DNA of 64,000 nt from Sipunculus nudus (taxonomy: Eukaryota > Annelida > Sipuncula > Golfingiida > Sipunculidae), in NCBI GenBank assembly GCA_026874595.1, contig CM049313.1, forward strand, positions 15,993,508 to 16,057,507, read 5' to 3'. Made by a program: the position numbers and the translations under genes. Positions 24,946 to 36,919 of the stretch are shown piece after piece (within the stretch, counting starts at the first letter, position 1; each line of letters opens with the position of its first letter). The notes below the pieces were generated by a model. The model did no database searches and had not been told where the DNA came from. It worked only from the letters and a program-made list of their open reading frames with translations.

Positions 24946-26135
24946 ACTAGAATACGTATAGTGGACAAGCGACTACGTGTATCCGCCAAAATCAGAGCAG
25001 GACTGGTTAAGTGAGGCATGGATTGAGTGGTAAGGGAAAAAAGAGTTATATGTGTTACATATTAGAATGGATGTTTGCCACGTAAACATGATTGTAGCCG
25101 GCGCCACCTGTAATTTGAACAAGAAACTATCCATGATGTATACACATGCAAAATTTCAGGTTGAAAAGTCAAACCACTGCAGAGATATGAGTGATTTTAT
25201 CCCACAGCAGACAAACAGATGGAAGCTGTGCAAAAATGGCTGCAGGTGGCGCCACCATTTTTGTGTATGTTATAAAGCTATCCAGGACTACATTTGTGTA
25301 ACATTTTTTTTCCTGATTGGTCAAACAAGTCCGGAGATATATGCATTAATGTCTGCAGCGTGAACGTGAATGAAGCTGGCACCCCCTGTCATAAAATCAA
25401 GAAAGCTATCCAGGATGTATATAATGCATGCCGAATTACAGGTAATTTAGTCAAACTACTGCAGAGATATGAGTGATTTTAACCCAAGGTAGACAAACAG
25501 ATGGACGCTATGCAAAAATGGCTGTGGGTGGCCCCACCATTTTTGTGTATGTTATAAAGCTATCCAAGGGCTACATTTGTGTAAAAAAATTTTTTCCTGA
25601 TTGATTGAACGGTTTCCAAGATATGAGCTTGCACGTCTGCAGCGTGAACGTGAATGTAGGTGGCACCACCTGTCATAAAATCAAGAAAGCTATCTAGGAT
25701 GTATACGCATGCCGAATTTCAGGTGAATTAGTCAAACCACTGCAGAGATATGAGTGATTTTAACCCAAGGCAGATGAACAGATGGACACTGTGCAAAAAT
25801 GGTTGCAGGTGGAGCCACCATTTCTTGTTTATGTTATAAAGCTATCCAAGGGCTACATTTATTCAAAATTTTTTTCCTGATCAGTCAAAAGGTTCCTGAG
25901 ATATGTGGGTTTATGTGTGGAAACAGATGCACAAATGGACGATGGGCAGCGGAAAGGTCAGAGGTCAAGGCCAATTGGTTAGGCACCAGTTTACATGTGA
26001 TCCGATAATTGGTGTAAGTTTCGGAAAAATCCATCCAGTAGTCTCAGAGGAGTTCTCCGGAAATGAACGTGGCAGCTGCGGAGGAACCCGGTCAAAAACA
26101 TAGTATCCGCAAAACTTTGTTTTGGCGGATACAAT
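24946..26135 (+). mobile_element. Family A tandem-unit element, copy 2 (both ends)
   Basis: It starts with ACTAGAATACG, a GACAAGCGACTACG arm and GTGTATCCGCC. It ends with the hairpin GTATCCGCAAAAC...GTTTTGGCGGATAC at about 26103-26132, then AAT. The internal half-units of about 130-150 bp carry the palindrome (exact at 25245-25256). GTATCCGCC near the start and GGCGGATAC at the end form a short inverted pair. It sits about 15 bp from the 3' end of the preceding family B element. Confidence 0.75.
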
Positions 26136-26812
26136 AATCATCGAAAATGCATACAAACTGAACATGTTTGATGCATCTTAATGAACAGTCTGCTGAAAAT
26201 ATTTCAACAAAGACTGAGATTCTCATATGATAATTCAAGGCACATTAAGCACAAAAACATGAAACCTTTGTCAGCTAGTTCTTCAAGATATCAATTACTG
26301 CCTGACATTCACGACTATGTTTAATCAAGGACTGTTTAACTTCAGTGAACATCAGTAGGATTATCCTATGATCTTGACCTTTGAACTTGTGACCTGAAAT
26401 CAACTTGAATACAAATATTTCTCTATTGGTGGGTGATCCTCGTGTCAAAGTTGGAAAGTTTTGAATTAAAAGCCTGGTGGATCCTGTGATCATAGTCTGT
26501 GACTTAAATATAACCATATGGTCTTCCCCAATTGGTAGGTGAGCTGTCGGTGAAAGATGGATGGTTTTGGGCTCAGAGTTTAGATTAAAACCCATTTATG
26601 GATCTACAGATGGACGTACAGAGGCATTACTATATCCCCTTTTGCATCAGTGAAAATAATTCTATTCAATATAGTATTCATTGAATTCCCTTGCTCCAAG
26701 GAACCCTTGCACATGATTGGAAGCCTAAAATGTTCTATTTACGCACTTATCTGAAGGAAAGTGAAAAAGATAATTTTTTAGGAGTGCAGAAAGTTGTTAA
26801 ACTCAGTTGGCA
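26136..26812. repeat. Diverged relative of the CTTGACCTTTGA units
   Basis: About 26340-26620 carries ATCTTGACCTTTGAACTTGT and CCCAATTGGTAGGTGA text, resembling units in the element at 24.1-24.6 kb but without termini. The remainder is unannotated. Confidence 0.4.
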
Positions 26813-26967
26813 CCACCTGCAAGTTTTACTCACATGACAGTTATGTGCTGAGTAAAACTGTAAAAATTTGTGGAGAAAGCAGCAAGGGTCTAAGAGATAT
26901 GTGGTAAAAGAACGGGGTGGGATGGATGGACCGTTTTAGTAGTCCTCCCTCATAAGGACGGGGGACT
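26813..26967 (+). mobile_element. 3' portion of a further hairpin-ended family
   Basis: It opens with TTGGCACCACCTGCAAG, a near copy of the shared palindrome. It closes with the hairpin AGTCCTCCCTCATAAGGACG...GGGACT (26941-26967). The layout matches families A, C and H, but the text differs. No 5' end is recognised. Confidence 0.45.
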
Positions 26968-27179
26968 AACAAACTACAGACAGATAAACCAAAGGAAAGA
27001 CAGATGCACAATTTAAGGAATGGGTTACAATATCACTCTCTTGCAACTTGTAGCCAAGCAATATCTTTAATACCTATAATACCTCAAAATAATTTTCACT
27101 AGAGAATAACCCCATTTAAATCTTCAGCCACAGGCTAATAATCCATATTTATTTTTCCCCCAGAAGCCAGCCATGCATG

Positions 27180-27583
27180 AAAAAAAGGTCACAGTGACCT
27201 AATTGTGGACTCTTGATGTCAATCAAAACTAACCATTCCTTAGAATTAAATCTTTTGCCTGAAGCTTTATTGACAGGAGTAAAAACTGCAAGGTGTTCAG
27301 TCAAGTATTTTTTAACTTTATCTTGAAGAAAACCTGGGTAACAGTGACCTATCTCTGGATTTTAAATGATGATTGACAAAGGGCAATCCCTAAAGCTCAA
27401 GTGACTTTACAATGTTTGCTTAAAAATTATACGGGTCACAGTGAAATTTCTCTGGTTTTTCTTAAGTGTTTATAACTAACCTTAGCAATCTGTGTCATAC
27501 AGACACACAGATGGCCAAATGAACAGATGATGGACAAAGGGGGCCATCCGTGTAGCTCAAGTGACTTTCAGTCAGCTCAGCTG
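27180..27583 (+). mobile_element. Family B-type element end, 5' truncated
   Basis: Short diverged units with GGTCACAGTGACCTAATT (27187 onward) and GTAACAGTGACCTATCTCTGG (given as GTAACAGTGACC plus TATCTCTGG) lead to the 3' hairpin TAGCTCAAGTGACTTTCAGT...CAGCTGA at 27552-27583. No 5' terminus is seen. Confidence 0.5.
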
Positions 27584-27632
27584 AAAATACATATATGTTC
27601 AGGAAATAAACTGGGAGCTAGAGTGGACTTAC

Positions 27633-27690
27633 AATCTTCTGACAGCTGATATGCATGTTTTGTGAACAGAATCTTTCACATTAGGAGAGC
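27633..27690 (-). CDS. Candidate exon (58 nt) on the minus strand
   Basis: Minus strand: acceptor CTGGTTGTTTAAGGGCTACAG and consensus donor AGAAGATT|GTAAGT. One frame is open (phase 1 in, phase 2 out): SPNVKDSVHKTCISAVRR. Phases do not match the neighbouring candidates at 23375 and 27823, so at least one more exon or a wrong call would be needed. Confidence 0.33.
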
Positions 27691-27788
27691 CTGTAGCCCT
27701 TAAACAACCAGGAAAATCACACAGTAAGGATATAAATGCAGGGTTTATAACCCACACCATGTTTTGATGTATACAAATGGTTTAATAG

Positions 27789-27892
27789 GGCACTGTACCT
27801 TCGACTGTGAGATACTTTATACCTGGTGACAATGGCAGATATTTTGATGAAGGCACATCTCAGATAGGCCTGCATGGATCAGGCGCCAGGAG
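27789..27892. CDS. Exon candidate of ambiguous strand
   Basis: On the plus strand a frame from a weak acceptor (GGTTTAATAG) to CAGGAG|GTAAAT encodes GTVPSTVRYFIPGDNGRYFD, then EGTSQIGLHGSGAR. On the minus strand 27823-27869 has a better splice pair (acceptor GCGCCTGATCCATGCAG, donor GTCACCAG|GTATAA) and encodes AYLRCAFIKISAIVT. Only one, or neither, can be real. The minus version agrees with the main exon chain in strand. Confidence 0.25.
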
Positions 27893-28420
27893 GTAAATGT
27901 CACAGAAAGATATTGTCTGGCCTCATATTTCTGAAAATATGCACTTGAGACCACCATAAATGAACCATCAGCTGGGTATTTTTTTAGGTAGAATCAACTG
28001 TTATCAACCTCCTTATTTATGCATAACGATCTTGATAATGTTATTACCTCGTTACATTTTATGACAGTTAAGTCAGTGAGACCTTTGTCATTATAATTAA
28101 GCTCCTCAGTTTTCATAATTGCTTGCTCGGAGATAAGAACTGCATTGATTGGCATTGAAAGTACAAAATCAGGTTAAACTCATTTGTATTTTAAGTTTTA
28201 AAAAAATACATGAGTAAACAATGTTCAAGACGTATTTTTGTCATCAGTGAAAATTTATCAAGAATGCAAACCACTTATAAGACCAGATGATTATAATCTT
28301 TGTATCATTTTTAATTTTAAGCTTGCATCAACAGGAATTTTATATAGATATGTGACATAAGTTTTAAGTTTAAGTTGTAATAATGTTTAGTATGTGTTAC
28401 ATATGGCCTGCAATAATAGC

Positions 28421-29228
28421 ACTTGACCATGGGTCATGACACTTAGCTGACTTAAAAAAGCTGTAATGTTAAAATTTTAGAGCTAAAAACACATAAAAAT
28501 AAGCATATAACTTGCAAAATATAGGTCATGGTGACCAAATATTTGGTATGCAAGGAGACCTTTTAAGACCTACCTAGATTTTAAGTAAAAAGATTTTAGG
28601 TCAAGTGGTTAGGATTTGTACCTTGTTCACAACTTCATGACCATACATTATTTCTGAGTACAAAAAATTGAATAAAGAAATGCGTAAAAATAAGGACAAT
28701 GCAGATGGCACCACCAAGCTTCCAAAGCTGAGAGCTATCCATGATAAATAAGCGTGGAAAATTTCAGAAAGATCCATGCAATCATTACTGAGACAATTTA
28801 TCTAAAGTATGAATTTCATACATCAATAGCTGAAAATGTTAAAAATTTTGCAACTGAGTCCGCAAAAGTTCTGAAGAACTGGCTGGGCCAATTTTCTTAA
28901 TTTTTTGCATGGTAACAATGTTATATGTGCAGTTGATGCACAATGTTTTAGTTTTAGGATTGAGTGCAAAATGTTTGTTATGCAGCCAAAAACACAATCA
29001 CAAGTCTTTCTAATTTTCAGGGTGCCAAAAACACACAAAAATACACACAACTCGCAAATTATAGGTCACAGTGACCTATTTTTTTGGTTTGCAAGGAGAT
29101 TAACCAAGGACCTACTCTGATGTCAAGTTAGACATTTCTAGGTCAAATAGTTACGATTTGTGCCTTGTCAACATCCAGCCGTCTGTCCGACAGGATGAAG
29201 GGTGATTACCCTAGGTCATCTGAGCTAA
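28421..29228 (+). mobile_element. Family E variant of the family B element
   Basis: The 5' end is CACTTGACCATGGGTCATGA followed by CACTTAGCTGAC. Two units contain ATAGGTCAYRGTGACC and TTCTAGGTCAA(G/A)TGGTTA-type text. A palindrome-like GATGGCACCACCAAG lies at about 28703. The 3' end is a weak hairpin GGTGATTACCCTAGGTCATC...GAGCTA at 29202-29228. Confidence 0.55.
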
Positions 29229-30338
29229 ATATTATTCAATAATATTTGTACCAACAGATACACTTGCATATAACTGGCATAGGACCAGAATTTACTGACA
29301 AAAAAACCTCCATTAATCATTATCAATTCACCATATTAAACATGAATGAGGAACAGAATCAAAATGAAAAAAAAGAGCGCACATAATATGGTCAAAAACT
29401 TACACCTGTGTTGATACTAGATAAGAATTATTCTAATCCTGATTGGTGAAACCACCTGTGAGTGTGTATGAGGCTTTTATTTTCTGGCCTGCAGAGAAAA
29501 ACAGGCACCTGTGTTTTGTAACATATGGTTGAGGTAAAGGCAAGGTGTCAATTAAACTGTGGATCTGGCAGTCATCTTCCGATTTACAGGTTTAAATCAA
29601 CGGTGATGTATGGACACAGGTGTTATGGTTAGTGGCAGATTTATAGATGGGCTGCTAACTATGACAATCACAGGTATAAAAAGTCACACCTTGCTAGTTA
29701 TAATGTATGGATGGGCCGCGTGGCCCCTGAGACCCCTGTGACTGTCATACTAATTAGACTATAATGAGGGGTGAAATCCATTAGAGTCTGGCAGGGCTGC
29801 TGATCCATCAGCCTCCAAACCAGCTTGCTGTTAATCCCATCTGCTTAACATGCCTGGCCTTTTTATCACTTCCTGAGTGGAATCAGACCTGGCCAGCCTG
29901 TTAGATTGCTGCACCTAATATTCAAGATAACCTGCAAGTGTTTTATGAGCTACTTCACTGGCTGGTAACATATGTATTCATCCCTTGTCCATGTGATGGC
30001 TCTGATGTTCTTTAAAAACTTGCTTTGTTGTTCTTTTTTTAACAACAATGCATTTTGAAATGACAAATAATTATATTCCTGCTTTTACAAACCTTGTGAT
30101 ATTTCTTTTCTCTCCTTTGGTAAACTAGCTGAACCAATACAGTGCCCTTTTTGCTGTGCCTCAGTTTTATCTAGAATACAAATTGAAATTACACAACTAT
30201 TTTCTGCTTTGTATTACTTTTTCTTATTGCCTGTTTCTCCTGAAGTCAAATTAACCATATTCCAGAAGAAACGAAAGAAGCATAAAAACATTTCTTTTGA
30301 CCAATGAAATCAATCATGTTAGAAGGAAGATGAAGGAA
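29229..30338. other. Unannotated stretch
   Basis: About 29520-29960 is more mixed in composition than its flanks and could be conserved non-coding sequence, but I find no exon or repeat that I can defend. Confidence 0.35.
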
Positions 30339-30374
30339 ATAGGTTATGTTAATACCATAATTAACATAACCTAT
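30339..30374. repeat. Perfect 15-bp inverted repeat, 6-nt loop
   Basis: ATAGGTTATGTTAAT at 30339-30353 is the exact reverse complement of ATTAACATAACCTAT at 30360-30374, with ACCATA between them. Confidence 0.8.
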
Positions 30375-31592
30375 CATGATATATTATTGCCATAGTGAAG
30401 GAAGATGGAAAGTATCCCTAACATTAAATTTGATTCAGACATTATGCCATCCATTTATTAACAGATATAGGCTTGAAAATATTTGCAAATGCATAAATAT
30501 AAAACAAGTATAATATTCTTATCTTTTTTCATACTGAGCATGGGTATCAAAAAAAAGTTTGTTAAATATCTTATAAATATGTACTTCAAAAAGTAATGAA
30601 AAATATTGTTTCTCCTTAAAATATTATGGTATCTGCCGATATTTTGTTCTAAAACCAATTACTTATTCTTTTACACATGTGGAAAACTTTGTACATGGCG
30701 CAATCAGTTGTGCAAAATTTAAACATACAGCACATGCCACCTGCTTGCAATACCGAGTGACTTCACAAATCTAGATTTTCCAAACTTCCAACCAGAGTTT
30801 TTTTCCTTTCATGCTGCTTCTCCCTGCTTGTGAATTGACATGCTTAAATTGTACAAGATCAGAGCCCTGGCCATGCAGGCTTGCTTTGGTAAATAGACAA
30901 AGGTGGCCTAAAACTGGTGAACTAGAGATATAAATTCCATATGCCATGATTTTTTTTAAACTTTTGTATTCAAGTAAAATGAACTTTTGCCATGAAATAC
31001 TGCATTTATTTTTGCAAATGTTTATGTAGCTTAAAAGCATAGGCCTCCAAAGCTGAAGGACCTTAAACCATTCTTATCATTATGTATTGGTAACTCTCTT
31101 CCTTATTCAATAACTGGATTGACATCAACAGGTTATGCATGCATGGACATATATATCCTTTGAAGAGCACCTGCTTTAATCTTTATTTATCAAATGCACA
31201 GGATGGAGATACTTTTTCAGGAACTTCAAAGGCCTTGAACTGTCATTTGGAATAACAAGCTCTTAGAGGGTTTTACAGGGCCCTTTCATATTTGACATCT
31301 GAATAAAGGAAACCTGCACCTATATTTTTCAATTGCTCAAATAATAATCCATAAAGAGGGTCAAAGAGGTTATGAAAACTATTTAATAAATGTTCATGCA
31401 TATGTTGTTGCTTTTCTTTACTGTTTGATTAATGATAAGTGAATCTGATATCTTAAAATAAAATTGTTATTTTGTGCAAGTGCACAGATATATAAATTAA
31501 AATTTATGTAAAATTATAAATAATTTTAACTTATTTGATCTTCAAGGGATCTGACCAAATTTTTTCATCATCATTCTACAATATTTTTTGAG
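30375..31592. other. Unannotated stretch
   Basis: AT-rich with no supported features. Confidence 0.4.
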
Positions 31593-31647
31593 ATAGGCAT
31601 GATCTTGTAACTGTATATTAAGTATACAGTTACAAGATCATGCCTAT
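31593..31647. repeat. Perfect 25-bp inverted repeat, 5-nt loop
   Basis: The arm at 31593-31617 begins ATAGGCATGATCTTGTAACT. The arm at 31623-31647 is its exact reverse complement, ending CAAGATCATGCCTAT. The loop is TTAAG. There is no mismatch over 25 bp. It could be a recent small palindrome, a hairpin RNA precursor or a local inverted duplication. Confidence 0.85.
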
Positions 31648-34009
31648 TGATTTAAAGTAACCGGCCCACTGACTTCAAGCTTATAACATACACTGGTCCA
31701 TGTAGTAGATACACTGCACCATGGATAAATGACACCCAAGTATGGCACTGAGGCAGGTGCTTCACTAGAATTTAAATGAAACAGGAGGAGGGCAAACTGA
31801 GTTGTCTGTCTGGTTGCTGGCAAGCCCAGTACTTACCAGAAGACTCAGGTGGACAAATAGAGACCAACTAACTGTGTGACATGCATGGCCTTTCCTGTCT
31901 GGATAAACCTGTTTGGGATAGTTCTATGCCTCACATAAAATCTACAGTTCAAACTTATACCTCTGTTTAAAACTGCCAAGCAGACACTATATATGAAAAT
32001 ATGCCCTCTGCATCTCGATACTTGCCAGAAATTCTTGGCTAATGTCTATGAATGGGAAACTAGAAATCTTCAACAACAATGCTTTAAACAAAAAGTGTAT
32101 TTCAAAATTATTGTTATTAGTTAAAAAATCATCTTTATTATAATTCATTTTAAAAGCATATTTATAATATTTCATGATCTAATTTAATTATTCATGCATT
32201 TCTTCCATATACATGCTGAAAGACTCAGATTTTCACTAATAATTTTTCTCATGATTCTATAGCACAGAGATATGGTCACGTTAAGCTGTTATATGTTTAA
32301 TTAAGGGACATCTTAAATTAAAAAGCATCTGTCCAACTTTTAAGACCATTCCCATATGGCCAGTTAATAAATAAAATTTAATTGTCCTGAACATCAGTTG
32401 AAATCAAACATTACCCATAACTCACACAAGGTGCATTTGATTAAAGAGGTACAGATTTTTAGCTAAAATGGCAACAATTAAAGCTTTGTCATCAGACGGC
32501 CACCAAATCATACACATGGAAAGAAAGACAATTTATCTCTATATGTCTAAGATAAGGTTTGGTCATTTTTAATTCATTCTCAGATTTGGAACTGCAAAAG
32601 ATCAAGACTTTTCCAGCTTCTTCCTTGGAGATATGTCTTACTTTTTAATTAATCATCAATTGTTGTTTAGAATTAAGTTCACATTTTTATTTGCCAAATG
32701 TTCATGGTACTACAAGGCTGTGGATTAAATTAGATACAAGAAAGAAAACTGGTAGGGCAGTCTATGAAATTATTAACCAGTCAAGATAAATCACAGCAAT
32801 CTGCATGATTTTCTGTGGCTATGCACAGCTATGTGTCTTTTGTGGCAATGCACAGCTCTGACTACATTTGAACAAGAGAAAATCTTATCAATATACAATA
32901 TAACAAAGTCAACTTCATCATGAGGATTTAAATCTTGGGGAAAGGGTTATAAAATAGATTTCATTGTAATTCTGCTTGCATTTATGGTTGCTGAATTTTA
33001 ATATGCATGCCCAAGTAAAACAATTTGAATTTTTTAAAATCTACAAGAATGGTAGAAACTTATAAATGCCACAACAGGAGATGGACATTATAAGCTTCTT
33101 CTTGAAAGGCCCACTTGATGATTTGAGGATCAAGTAAATTATATATGATGCAACAGAGTATGACTTATCACATATTTTCAATCTGGAATCTTAGTCTTCT
33201 TTATAAATTCATAGCAATAATGTACTATATGACAGGACAGAGTTATTACCTGATGATTCAATAAACCCCCCTCTTCACCATTACAATAATGGGATACAAA
33301 TATCTCTCAGGCAGTCTTCACCCATTCTGAAGTATAAAATACACAATTTTTCACACTGAGTGATGGGAATAGCAGCTTTTACTGGCAATCTTTTGCATTT
33401 GAGTTCATTTGGGAATTATAACCTATGCTATAATGACTCCTCGGAAGCTGAAAAAAAGGTCCAACTTTACTCTCGCATAAATAATGGAAGAATTTAAGCC
33501 TGCCATTTTGGGAGTTATTGCCTTGTGTAATAAATGTTTGCTGCTGCAATTACTAATTTAATTAAACCACATTTTTTTCATGGTAAACCCACCCACAGAT
33601 CAGGGTACTCCATTACACATAAGCTTGTGATCTTGTAATTTTTACTGACAAAACAAACAAAACTTGTGATTTCATAAACGGAATCTTCCCCCTTTAATGC
33701 CAAAACAAATATGGTATTTTCACATTAACCTTGAAGGGATCTCTACATCAATACTTTTAAAAGGTTCAATTAAAGTGATAGTGTGCTACATCCAAAGTGT
33801 GGCATCTTGTTCAGTTATACAACCACAGTATGGCCATGCTTGATTAACAAGATTAATAAATGTTTAATGTACTTGGTTTTAATAACAGTGTATCAAACTT
33901 TGAAAGTAAGTACTGCCATTGTCTTGATTAAAAAATTCAACCAAATTCTCTCTCTCCCTTAAAACAAAAATGTAGACTATGGTAATTAAAATATATATAT
34001 ATATATATA
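31648..34009. other. Unannotated stretch ending in an (AT)n run
   Basis: A small imperfect direct repeat with TATGCACAGCT/AATGCACAGCT text lies at 32819-32855. An (AT)n tract at about 33990-34008 abuts the MITE that follows. No exons are supported. Confidence 0.4.
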
Positions 34010-34159
34010 CAGTAAAACTTAAAAATAATAACATCCAATTGGATCTCAATTAAGTGGTCACATTATCGAGGTGATCATCTATGCTAGGTCTTATATAAAG
34101 AGTCGGTATAGTGAACAGTGGTTGTTATTATGAGGTGGTCATCAGGTGGGGTTCTGCTG
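34010..34159. mobile_element. Pogo/Tigger-like MITE with TA target sites
   Basis: The left end reads TA|CAGTAAAACTTAAAAATA, and the right end read in reverse is TA|CAGCAGAACCCCACC. TA dinucleotides flank both ends (34008-34009 and 34160-34161). The interior has AAGTGGTCACATTATCGAGG and TATTATGAGGTGGTCATC, which resemble the sub-terminal text of Tc1/mariner pogo-type elements. It is 150 bp and has no coding capacity. Confidence 0.6.
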
Positions 34160-35020
34160 TATATAATACTGGTAAAATCAGTTCTTGTCCTTGTTTTCAA
34201 GGTAGAAGCAAATTGCCTCCATACTATCTGTAGGAGGTCATTCAGCCAGACCAACATAATCCTCAGCTTTGCAATTCCCATCATTTAGAAGGTAATCAAC
34301 CATACGCATGTAAGCTTCTGCTGTTGGTGGTCCCAGACTTTGGAATAATTTACCACAGTACCTGTGATCATGATCAAGTTTGTCATATTTTTAATCTCAT
34401 CTGAAAACTAATTTAACTGATATTATTCCGTTTCTTACACTTTAAGTCATGTACAGCAGTTTAGGACACCATCTCTTGTGGATTTTATGCTTTATAAAAT
34501 AAATAATTACATCAAGAATCCCAAGACATAGCCTACAGTAAATCTGTCTAAGAAATTGGGTGAATATAATAAATTTGCTGATGATTTATGATAAAACTAA
34601 AATACCTTGAATATTCAAACTTGAATATATGTATATTTTAAATAACCTACTTCCATGTTCAATGGTTATTCATATAATACATAATGAATTCTTCTTGCCA
34701 TGGATATTTGATTCAAAACAGTTTTGAAAATGACAACCACAGCAATATTATTTGAAAAGATGAAAGCAAACTTTAAATTAGTTTTTACTGATATAATAAA
34801 ATAAGGATTTAACATATTACTGAGAATTTCAGTTAATTGTTCAGCAAATTAGAATGTAGGGACTTTAAAAACTCATAAAAGTAAATGGCACCTGCATCTA
34901 AGACGGACCCTTTCAAAAGAACAACAGCTTAAGTGCTGAGATGAAATAACACTACCATGAATGATTCTTGGTGGATCAAAAAACTTCAAAAGCTACAAAT
35001 CATTGATTTTACCCCTTCAG
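34160..35020. other. Unannotated stretch
   Basis: AT-rich; nothing supported. Confidence 0.4.
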
Positions 35021-35102
35021 CAAACCTCAGGTCTTGGCATATCCCGCAGCAATGGTAGCAGAACAATAGTAATTACAGACTTGGCAGCATCAAGTTCTGC
35101 AG
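35021..35102 (+). CDS. Plus-strand exon candidate, Ser/Gly-rich
   Basis: Acceptor GATTTTACCCCTTCAG; 82 nt open in phase 0; donor TCTGCAG|GTGTGT. The peptide is QTSGLGISRSNGSRTIVITD, then LAASSSA. The minus strand is also open (ELDAAKSVITIVLLPLLRDM) with an acceptor CACACACCTGCAG but a poor donor. The strand is therefore uncertain. Confidence 0.28.
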
Positions 35103-36340
35103 GTGTGTGGTTTCATGTTATGTTTTCAGGAAACATTCAGTTTTAACAACTCACTAAGGCCATCAAGCAAACTTCCTGTACATAGATGAATACTCACAAG
35201 AACATGTTATTTTACACATTGGTAGCAGACTGTTTTGCAGGTGTTTGGATTGCACTGAATTTTGAGGAAATGTAAAATTTTATCATCTAGAAAAGTCACT
35301 TTTTAATTGTACTGTAACATTTGCTTTCACTCCTTCTTAGCCTCCTCATTTTTTTCTATTCTCTATGTGCCTGCACAGGGTACAGCCTGGAATAAAGTCA
35401 TAAGGAAATTTATTTTTTGCACGACCTGAATTCTTATCTTCATGAACTATGTCAAAACCATGTCAACATTATCTGTTTATTCAAGCAGGTGGTTCAAGCC
35501 ACTGGCAGAAGGCAAATTATTGTAATAAAATTTATCTGTGCTAATTAATGTAAACCATTGAAAAGAAAACAAAATCAGAGTTTATCAGCATGACATTAGA
35601 TCTTGCAATGTTGTCAATAAATCCCAGTAACCATTGTATCCCATGGACTACATTTTCTGGATCAACACTTGTGCCCAGGAGGAACATTCCTTTGACAAAT
35701 GTTCTCAAACCTGAGAAGGGGAGCTAGGGCATTTTGCCAGGGCCAGGGAATCAATTATTCATGTCCCTGGAGCAGGAAGTGTACCATCTGATGCTATTTG
35801 AGGTGGAAGTGCCCCATGCTATGGGGCTAATACCTCCTTGAAAGTAAAAACAATTAGCCTGTTTCCACAGTTAAAAGCAGCAGCCAACACATCTGCCTCA
35901 AAACAGCATACTGCTTCCCTTCTCCTGAAAAAAGGACATATATATCACACAAATGTTTTCTTCACCTTTCCTAAAAAAGGGGAAAAATAAACCACATGAA
36001 TTGTTTCCTTTTCTTGGAAGAGAAGTACTTTATTCACGTGTATAGAGTAAAATACAAACCTCTGCACAATCTGAGCATATATTCTGAATTAGTTAAAAAA
36101 AAATTATGACAGAGCTAAGTGTTAATTTCCAAGAAATGAAACTAAGGTTTTATTGGAAGCAAATCACTTGCATATATTTCTGCAAAGTCTGCTTTTGCTG
36201 ACTTAAATTTCATAAGACAAAAATATCTATAATGTGAAATTATATTATAATTTAATTAAGTCATTTTGTGTCCATCATATTATCAGATCTCACAATATGG
36301 ACAACTAGAAGAGTTTACATAGAATGCATAGCAAAAACAG
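35103..36340. other. Unannotated stretch
   Basis: No exon or repeat is recognised. Confidence 0.4.
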
Positions 36341-36919
36341 ATGTATGTCTCCCATCCCCAAATTTGAGGAAAAAAAGGTATACTACTTCAAAAGTTTGGG
36401 GTTCACAAATTCCTAAATTTCTGAAGATTTGATGTTGAAGATGAAGGTCAAGGTCACCAGTTTTTTAACTCGTCTGAAATTTTGGTAGAAACATTTTACA
36501 TTTTAAATTTCATGAAAACATACTGAGTGGTTCAAAAGTCATAGCATTAACAAAACATTTATTTTTCTGCTGACTAGACCTTTAAGATAGATGTCCAGGT
36601 CACTAGTCTTAGAAGACTTCTATGATTTTGGTAGAAACAATGCAAGTATCAAATTTCACCAAAAATTGTTGAGTGCTAAAAAAAATTAAAGTGTTAACAA
36701 TATATTTCCATTTCTGGTGATTTGACATTGAAGATAAAGATCAAGGTCATCATTTTTTAAACACATCTGAGATAATGGTAGAAGCATTTTACAAGCCAAA
36801 TTTCAAGAAAAAATATTGAGTGTTTCTAAAGTTATCATGTTCACAAGAAATGACACAGGCAATGGTGATAACGAAGACATACCAAATGCTTTTATGTCTC
36901 CCACCATGGAAGGGGACAT
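36341..36919 (+). mobile_element. Family H hairpin-ended element
   Basis: It starts with GATGTATGTCTCCCATCCCC and ends with the hairpin ATGTCTCCCACCATGGAAGG...GGACAT (36894-36919). ATGTCTCCCA is therefore repeated near both ends, and the last copy is inverted within its hairpin. Two or three internal units contain GATGAAGGTCAAGGTCA(C/T)-like text and AAATTTCA(A/T)GAAAA. The architecture parallels families A and C. Confidence 0.55.
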
